From the NCBI GenBank assembly GCA_018398585.1, contig JAGTTD010000016.1:20755212-20819211 (forward strand): a DNA stretch of 64,000 nucleotides. Direction: 5' to 3'. Both the position numbers and the translations under genes were made by a program. The stretch's first letter is position 1. The number at the start of each line of letters is the position of its first letter. The notes under the pieces are model-generated. The model searched no databases and was not told where the DNA came from. It worked only from the letters and a program-made list of their open reading frames with translations. The stretch is from Simmondsia chinensis. Taxonomy: Eukaryota > Streptophyta > Magnoliopsida > Caryophyllales > Simmondsiaceae. Of the stretch, positions 56,831-64,000 are shown piece after piece.

Positions 56831-57670
56831 AAATTGACCCTAAGGCCTTTAAACTTGAAAATTATTGTTATTACTATGTTGACTTGAATTAACCGAAGTT
56901 ATTATTTTGACACAACACACCAACAAACATAGGAGCAGTAGTGTTTGTCATATGATATTATGTGTAGAAACTAGATTTCAATATAATTATATAACTAAAA
57001 AATATCTCAAATAACTAAACACTCAATATTTTTATTTCATCAAACGCATTATAACCGTTAAGATGTGCAAATTGGACATCAAGGTCGTAAACCAGCCCAT
57101 CCCACCCCACTTTCATTTGCAAATTAAGGTCCATGTGATTTTTTTTTTATTTTATGAAATATGGTTTGATTACTCAATGTTGAAACAAAAACGTTAATAA
57201 ATTAAAACATAGAATATAAAATAGGACTATGTTTGGTTCAAATATATATATACATAGATTTATTTTTAAAAAATTAAAAACTAAACCTAATATACGTACA
57301 ACCTGATTGTCACAGTTAAATTATTTGAACAATTTTTGACTGAATATATTTAATTTTAGATTTCAATAAAACTTATTTAATGAAATTAAATTTTATTAAA
57401 TGGTAGTCAATTATTATCATGAGATAATAATCATATTTAACCCATTTAGAGCTAGAGTTGATTGTCCCCTGAAGTCCATTTGCAAGTCTCAATTGAAGCA
57501 CTATTTGAAAGTATTTAAAAAATAAATTTATGAAATGAAATATTTATTTATTAAATAAATAAATTTTTTTTTCTATACAAATATTCATGAAATGAATACA
57601 TAATACGCTACATATCGTATTTTAAATAAAACAAAAAATGATTTTTTTTTTTTACATGTAATGCGCTGGG
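56831..57670. other. AT-rich stretch without features
   Basis: No gene, element end or tandem repeat beyond short AT runs is recognised. Confidence 0.4.
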
Positions 57671-58150
57671 TAGGGATGGCAATGGGGCGGGGCGGGTACG
57701 GGGGGTGTCTCCTCCATACCTGTACCCGCCACCCAAATTCTATACCCGTACCCGCCCCATTACCCACCACGGGTATGAAGTGAATACCCGTACCCGCCCC
57801 GGCGGGTACAAATTCATACTCGTACCTGCCCCATTACCCGCAGGTATCCAACGGGTATGTATTACCCGCCCCGTACCCTCTCTAATATGCGTAGAAAACG
57901 ATTATCTATACTGGGTCATATTAGTTATTTAATACTACTTTTAAAAATCAATTATATTTTTTTATAACATTGATAAACAATTTGGGTTATTAAATTTAAA
58001 CACGTATTTTTTTAATTTGAAGGTTAATTATGAACAAAATAAAGCAGGTATGATGGGTATGAGGGGAGCTGGGCGGGGCGGGGCGGGTACAAAACTATAC
58101 CCGTACCCGCCCCATACCCGTGACGGGTACGGGGCGGGGCGGGTACTTAA
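57671..58150. mobile_element. hAT-type element, GGGCGGGTACGGG subterminal repeats, right end lost
   Basis: The left terminus TAGGGATGGCAATGGGGCGG is the known form of a common plant hAT group, followed by a dense array of CGGGTACGGG/TACCCGCCCC words. A second array occupies 58060-58150. The expected mirror end (CCATTGCCATCCCTA) is missing after 58150, so the right end is truncated and no 8-bp duplication can be tested. Confidence 0.7.
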
Positions 58151-60368
58151 ATAAGTTGGTTTTAGATTTAAAAACCTATTTTTCTTTCAAGACGAAATCT
58201 AAAATTATTTTAGGGGTTTTTAGATTAATATTTAGCATAATATTTTTGAATAATTAATTTTAAAAAAGATTAAAAGGAAAATTTTTATTTTGAAATTTTT
58301 TCCAAATTAAATATTTTGGGAAAGCATACTCTAGTGCTAAAAAATGTCATTGCGGAGAAGATCTTGAGGTGTCAAGAAACTCTCTTCTTCTAATTTCAAA
58401 ACCTCAAGTGTGAGTTTAGATTCGCGATTCAAGAATGTCTAAATTAAGTACTTGATATTTTATTTGTTCTTTCCTTTATTTCATTTATTCTACGTACCAT
58501 GCTTATACATGTTTTTATTCAATGTGTTTCGATTGTTATTATGAATCTATCAGAGTAAGATTTAAGTCTAATTAAACAGTTTAATTAGATTAGGGCATTA
58601 GATTTAAAATTAAGAATTTCAAATTGGTTTTCGGCTGCGCCTACTCTAGTTGTTTAAGGAAAATTTTTTTGAAATATATTCCCAACAATTGGTACAAGAG
58701 CCAACTCTAAATACATTCATAATGGACTTTAAAACATCAGGTTTAATAAAATTGGGGTATTTAGAATTGTGAAAAGTATGAAATAACAAGGTACAAGGTT
58801 CATTAAAGTTTTAAATTGTTTAAAACTTCATATGAGTCAGGATTCAATCAAGAAGCGTAATTCTAAATCATATCTAATGAGATTAGATATTCAAAGAGTT
58901 AAATGATTTAGATTATTAAACTGATGTGATTAGATTTGAACCTTTGTATGAAATATTCAATTATTGAATATTTTGTAATAATCTAGAGAAAAAAAAAAAA
59001 GGAATACCTTATAATATCAATAAAGAGTTTAATAACGTGATTGTTGCTTATCAAATTTAAATTTGGATAAATTATAATTAAAGTAGTTGTTGTACATTTC
59101 AAATAATCTAATGAAATTAGATATCCAAAGATTTAAATGATTTAGATATATACAATGTCACATAAAATATCTAATTGAATTAGATGTTCGGTTTTTGATC
59201 TAATGAGATTAAGATCAAATTTAATTAATTAATTAATTATATATTTATTTAGTAAAAATTAAAAATATGAGGGCACGCCCCACATCAATTAAAAAAAAAT
59301 TATTTTTATTATTTAAATATTTTAAACAAATAAATAGGATGAGATTTCAATTAAGATTATGTGATGATCATTTCTAAATGAGTTTAGAAAAATCTTTAAT
59401 TGTTCCAACCTTTAGGCTCTTAAGTAATCTTAATTCAAATTGTTTGATAACAAGGTATTTATTAAATTTTGTTTACATATTTAATATTGTTTAAAAAGTT
59501 AAATATTATGTATGATGTGAATAAAAGTTAAAAGGCTATATAACTTGATAAAATATTTGATTTCATCCAGCCGGAGAATTTTTTCAAATATATCTAATTA
59601 GATTAGATAATTTGAAGTTGAATTATTTGGAAAGAAAAATTCTCATAATGTATCCAATGAGATTAAATTGCGTGAGTTGGATATTAAAGGAACCTAATTG
59701 GATTAGGATTTTTATTTAATTGTTAAATAAAATTTAGAATATGATTCTAGTTATTGATTATGTGATAATCAAACCCTAAAGAAAGATCCGCCATTGCAAA
59801 TTTTAAGTGGGAGCAAGGATCAAGAGTTGATTCCTCACGGTTTCCATTGCCAGTCTAATAGTATAGTGAATAGGTGCTACTCCTTAGGAGGGCATTTGTT
59901 CGTAGGATACATGGTTAGACTTCTTCATGATAGATAGAGGTATGGGAAAAACTAGTGCGGCCCCAGTGACCTGGGGTATCTTGTTTACTTGAACTAATGT
60001 CTAAGTAATAGTATATACTTGACTAGGATAGTATGATAGTCTGCTAGAGAGTATTATGATAATGTCTTAGAGACCAAGGAATGGTGAGTTAAATATGTTT
60101 TCCTAAAGATATTATTTGAGAATAGTTTTCATTTGACTAATTACTTGTACGCCTCTCCCATAGTAAAGAGTAGATTGGTTATCTCATCATTGCACACACA
60201 TAGAGAATGGTTAGGTAGATCCATGCTTTGTTTGTTTGCTCAAATTATTAAACAGTTCACAATACTCAAAATATCAGGTGGGAGCAAGCTTTTAAATGAA
60301 TGCTCATGGCTTGCATTACCGGTCTAGCAGTATAGTAGGTGGGCACGACTCCCCGAGGACAGCGTTCA
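58151..60368 (+). mobile_element. Copia-type LTR end, primer site and non-coding interior
   Basis: An LTR-like segment ends ATATTCCCAACA at 58687 and is followed by a primer site. The next 1.65 kb (to the Athila LTR at 60369) is non-coding. It has a strongly AT-rich part with recurring AATCTAATGAGATTAGAT-like words (58860-59680) and then two related ~90-bp modules beginning GTGGGAGCAAG at 59807 and 60278. No gag or pol wording occurs, so this is probably another non-autonomous LTR element. Its 5' LTR start is not found and its right part lies beyond the Athila insertion. Confidence 0.5.
58690..58702 (+). other. Primer binding site, initiator-Met tRNA type
   Basis: TGGTACAAGAGCC lies two bases after the LTR end CCAACA and differs little from the standard TGGTATCAGAGCC. 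Confidence 0.6.
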
Positions 60369-61900
60369 TGATGCGTCTCAGATTTACACATCTTTTAATT
60401 ATTATTTTAATTATTTTGCACCTATTTAATTATAGTTTTGCGCTCATTTTGGCAATTTTATGTTTAATATGTTTGAAATTAAAGTTCCGAAAATTGCCAA
60501 ATTCTGGTGCAAATAAAACAAATTCGATGCCTAAACAATTAAATCAAGTCAATCGAGATCCAGGAAAACAATGTATAAGCTCGGCCTGCTCTAACCCGAC
60601 CCGCACCGCTACAGTACCCCAAGTCCAACACCTTTATCATCAACCTCAAGCCCACAAACGTAGGCCCAACGCAATCTCAGCCCAAACTCATCGTCCCCTC
60701 AGTCTTGCGTCCCGTTCAACACCAACAACCCAGCTCGATCCTCCTCTGTCTATCTCGGCCCAACACCTGCGTTTACCAACCCACCAGCGCAACCACCAAC
60801 TTCACCATCATCCTTGGCCCAAACCTACGTTAGTCCATGCATAGCCCAAGCGTAAGGCCCATCTTCACACCAGACCCATGCTCAGGCCACCATCATATCC
60901 AACCTCACGCAAGCCCAGCCCAGCTCCGCACGTAGGGTTCGTCATCGATAATAAAGGGAGGAAAGGGACAAGTGTTGGGGTTCTATTTTGGTTCTCTATT
61001 TTTGGGGTTTTTTTCTCTGTTCTCTCTCTCTTCACAGCTCTCTCTCTCTCTCTCTCTCCCTCTTTATTTTATTTTTTTTGTCGTTAAATTGGAATGAGAG
61101 CGAAATTAGCATGGAGATCAACATGAGTTCATACATCACCTCCTTTACCAGGTCATCCTTGATGGAGAGCTAACTTGCTCTCTGTGGTTAGATAAAGTCT
61201 TAGCCATTTTACTTTTGTATTACGTTTAATTTCGGAAAATTTGTTTGTTACATGAATTGCTTGATTGTGAGAAATACTATGAAGTATTATGCTTTAATTA
61301 TTTATTCAATTAATATGATTATTGAGTTTGTAATCTTTAATTGTAGAGATTGGTATTTATAAATTAACTCTTTGTGCTTGCAGCCTTAGGATTAATTAAT
61401 CAAGTAATAATATTAATCGAATTGTTAATTAAAGCCTATCTTCCCTGTGCTTTAATTAGATAGGATCAATACGTAATAATTAATAATGTGTTAGGTTGAG
61501 CCTATTCTCGTTATGCTTTAGCTAGATAGGGTCAATACGCGATACTAACAACATCTCCTTAGTAGGTTGAAGCTTATAGCTAAAACCACTACCCGTGTGA
61601 CAATTAATAATCGCAAGTTAAAAGTTACGCAAAAATAATTGGCTACTGATGGATTTGAAACCCTAGATTCCAATTTAATACACCAGCGTAGAAGTAGATT
61701 GCCTTAGTTTAATTTTCGTTTCTTTAGATTAATCAATACAAAAATCTCTTAATTTTATTTAAATCAATCAAGGTTATAGAATAATTTCAAGCACTCTTAG
61801 TCCCTGTGGTTCGACACCCTCTCACTCTATACTATAATTTAAATGTGTTTAGTAGATAGAGTTTTATATTAAATTTTGATAGACCACAAAAAATACATCA
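60369..61900 (+). repeat. 5' LTR of the Athila-type element
   Basis: It begins TGATG and ends CATCA, 1,532 bp. The left part is rich in CCCAA/GCCCA words (60560-60930), followed by a CT-rich tract (61010-61070) and an AT-rich U5-like part. The long open frame at 60296-60844 crosses the LTR edge and is not a gene. Confidence 0.75.
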
Positions 61901-61906
61901 AGATTT

Positions 61907-61924
61907 TGGCGCCATTGCCAGGGA
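61907..61924 (+). other. Primer binding site, Asp-tRNA type
   Basis: TGGCGCCATTGCCAGGGA is close to TGGCGCCGTTGCCGGGGA, the typical primer site of Athila elements. It lies six bases after the LTR end. Confidence 0.85.
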
Positions 61925-62153
61925 CTAGGCAACGTTCGTGATTTTATTTTTGTGGTTTTTAATTTTCTTTGTTGTTTAATTGTTATTGTCTCTTTCTTTA
62001 AAAAAAAAACATAAAAAAAATATTTTCTTTACTTTTCTTAAAAAGGTTATTTATTTATTTATTTTTAAAGCATTATTCATCTTGTGATTTTCATGCATAG
62101 GTAGATTTTATGATAGTTTATTATTTGTTTTTTTTTTTTTTGTTCGTTTTAGT

Positions 62154-64000
62154 TTGAGTTTGACTTGCTTCTCGTGGTTGTTCCGCGCTTTGTCTCTTGA
62201 CCTTACTAGAGTCGACCCTGAAATTGAAAGGACCTTAAGAGACTTTAGGGCCCGACCCCAAGCACAAACTGCAAGGGCTGACGAACAAGAACCACGTCCA
62301 CTTATGGAGTATTTTACGCCCACCACATACACCTCACCTTCATGCATTAAATTGCCACCGGTAGCACATCAGCTCGAGCTTAAGCCACATACCATACAAA
62401 TGCTTCCTTCATTCCACAGCTTAGGTAAAGAGAACCCGTACACACACTTGGACAGTTTCATGGAGGTTTGTTCAACCTTCAGGATTCCTAACATTAGTGA
62501 TGATGCCATCTTACTTCGTCATTTTCCTTTTTCTTTGAAGGATAAGGCTAAGTATTGGTTAGGCACCTTACCTAGTGGGATGATTCGTACATGGACTCAA
62601 ATGCAACAAGAATTTCTTAAGAAATTCTATCCCATTAGTAAGACCAACACTGCTAGGAGAGCCATTAACACCTTCACCGAACTCCCTACTGAGGAGTTTC
62701 ACAAGAGTTGGGATAGGTTTAGGGAACTCTTACGAACTTGTCCACATCATGCTATCCCTAAATGGCAACTAGTCCAAAATTTCTATTATGGGTTAAATGA
62801 AAAGGGTCAACAAACTGTTGATGCCTCATGCGGTGGTCAGTTCCTTAGGAAGAATGGGGATGAGGCGTGGGAATTGTTTGAACATTTGAATGAGAACTCA
62901 CAACAGAATGCCGCACATGCATGTTTAAATGTTGCTAGGTTAAATAAAGGAGAAGTACATGAAATTGCTTACACTTCCATCTTAGATAAGAAAGTAGACT
63001 CTCTTGCCTCTTCTGTGAAACAGTTGACTTCCTCATTTAAGACGACATTGACTCCCTCTACTATGCCTCATATGTCTAATGTTCAAAACATGCATAGTAT
63101 ATGTTCTTCATGCTCTAGTGTCTTTCATTCTACACAAGATTACCCCTCTGCTTCACCTTTTGTTGAGTGGTCAGAGGAACATGTTTTTTGCAGCCCAAGG
63201 ATTCTCGAAGAACGATCCGTGCTCGAACACATACAATCCGGGCGGGAGAAATCATCCAAACTTCTCGTGGAGGCAAGGAGGGGAAGGACAATTCGGGCCA
63301 CAGCAACAGAATCCACAACCTCAACAATCTGGTATGCCACAACCTCTCGATTTTCAACTGCAAGGGTATGCTTCTAACTACTCTCAACCTTCTAATTTGA
63401 GCTCTAATTCGAATTTCGAAGGTCTTGAGTGCGCTAAAAGGTTTAGAAGCTAATTCCCAACTCCTCCACTCCCCTACACAATCGATCTCAAAGCTAGAAA
63501 CCCAAATAAGCCAACTAGCTAACACTTTGAGTAGGAGAGATGAGGGAAGACTCCCTAGCCAAACCATAGAGAACTCTCGGAACTGTGTGGGCAAGACAAT
63601 TATCCTCCCCATCAAGAACTAGCAAAGTATATTACAATGTTAAGAAGTGGGAACGAGGTTGACGATAGGGTGAGTGCTAAGAGTGAAGTACCCATAAGTG
63701 GCGAGGAAGAAGAAAAGAGCGAGGAAAGAGAGAAGGAGACCGATGAGGTCATGCACCCTTCTCCCACTCCTAATACCTCTGATCTTCTTTCCTCATATGT
63801 ACCTAAAGTGCCCTTCCCCCAAGGTTTAGTTGCACCGCATCCAAATGGGAAGGACAAGAAGTGCGAAGACATTTTGGAGACTTTTAGGCAAGTAAGGATA
63901 AACATTCCCCTTCTTGATGCAATTAAACAGATCCCAGCCTATGCGAAGTTTATTAAGGACCTTCTGAACCAAAAGAGGCAATCAAGAGCACAACAGCCTA
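62154..64000 (+). pseudogene. Athila gag and start of gag-pro, with frameshifts
   Basis: The main ORF (62154-63377) reads LTRVDPEIERTLRDF, DSFMEVCSTFRIPNI, LKDKAKYWLGTLP, FLKKFYPISKTNTARRAI, FHKSWDRFRELLRTCPHH and LVQNFYYGL, a retrotransposon gag of the Athila group that would form the particle shell. Near 63180 a T6 run shifts the frame: the continuation SNTYNPGGRNHPNFSWRQGG is in another frame (63079-63453). LETQISQLANTLSRRDEGRLP follows in the 63425-63622 frame, which ends in a stop. A further frame from 63637 (MLRSGNEVDD, SSYVPKVPFPQGL, INIPLLDAIKQIPAYAKFI) is open to the end of the window and leads toward protease. The start at 62154 is the first in-frame ATG and may include a few extra residues. 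Confidence 0.82.

Larger units (their letters stand above)
60369..64000 (+). mobile_element. Athila-type Gypsy retrotransposon, runs off the window
   Basis: A 5' LTR (60369-61900), an Asp-tRNA-type primer site and a gag ORF with Athila wording follow in order. The pol region and 3' LTR lie beyond position 64000. It inserted into the non-autonomous element on its left. Confidence 0.88.

Noticed and set aside
60296..60844. 182-codon ORF crossing into the Athila LTR
   Set aside because: It starts in the flanking element, crosses the LTR edge at 60369 and becomes histidine/proline-rich low-complexity sequence.

Overview
This window is nuclear DNA of a flowering plant, probably a eudicot. It has spliceosomal introns, plant-type Copia, Athila and Tat retrotransposons, plant LINEs that encode DUF4283 and zf-RVT domains, hAT-type miniature elements with 8-bp target duplications, and one plant glycoside hydrolase family 1 (GH1) gene. 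There is no bacterial gene organisation, rRNA, functional tRNA or CRISPR array. Every assignment here is read from sequence; no database was searched.

The only host gene I can support is a GH1 beta-glucosidase on the + strand (9228-18687). I rebuilt eight exons that join in phase and carry both catalytic glutamates. About 100 N-terminal residues (signal peptide and first exons) are not found and may lie upstream of the window or be lost. Its introns are full of transposon debris: intron 2 holds a LINE fragment that itself contains an hAT element and a solo LTR, and the last intron carries a SINE-like head.

The rest is layered transposable elements. From left to right: a fold-back MITE (166-455); a decayed but structurally complete Copia element (1708-6743, TSD GAACG); an hAT element with paired tRNA-like arms (8219-8800); the glucosidase gene; a Copia relic with a nested MITE (18.7-21.2 kb); a large nest built on an old LINE (LINE-A, 21.2-35.4 kb) that contains a 2.2-kb solo LTR, itself split by a full-length LINE (22507-28044), an ORF1-only LINE (29835-32122), a 19-nt stub insertion and an hAT element; Copia and Gypsy pol relics (35.4-36.7 kb); a second LINE relic (LINE-C) split by a complete non-autonomous LTR retrotransposon (38471-41761); a solo LTR with an hAT element; a 5'-truncated Tat-type Gypsy element whose pol is on the - strand and whose additional ORF, a plant mobile domain (PMD) protein, lies antisense to it (44.1-52.4 kb); a ~167-bp tandem repeat; a zone of inverted-repeat elements (53.4-58.2 kb); a Copia-type LTR end with primer site; and the start of an Athila-type Gypsy element that runs off the right edge (60369-64000).

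The observations most worth following are the ORF1-only LINE with its triplicated target site, the antisense PMD gene of the Tat element with its own TATA-like box, the empty LTR retrotransposon with a perfect target duplication, the hAT element with inverted tRNA-like arms, and the arrays of short palindromes in the U3 regions of two LTRs.
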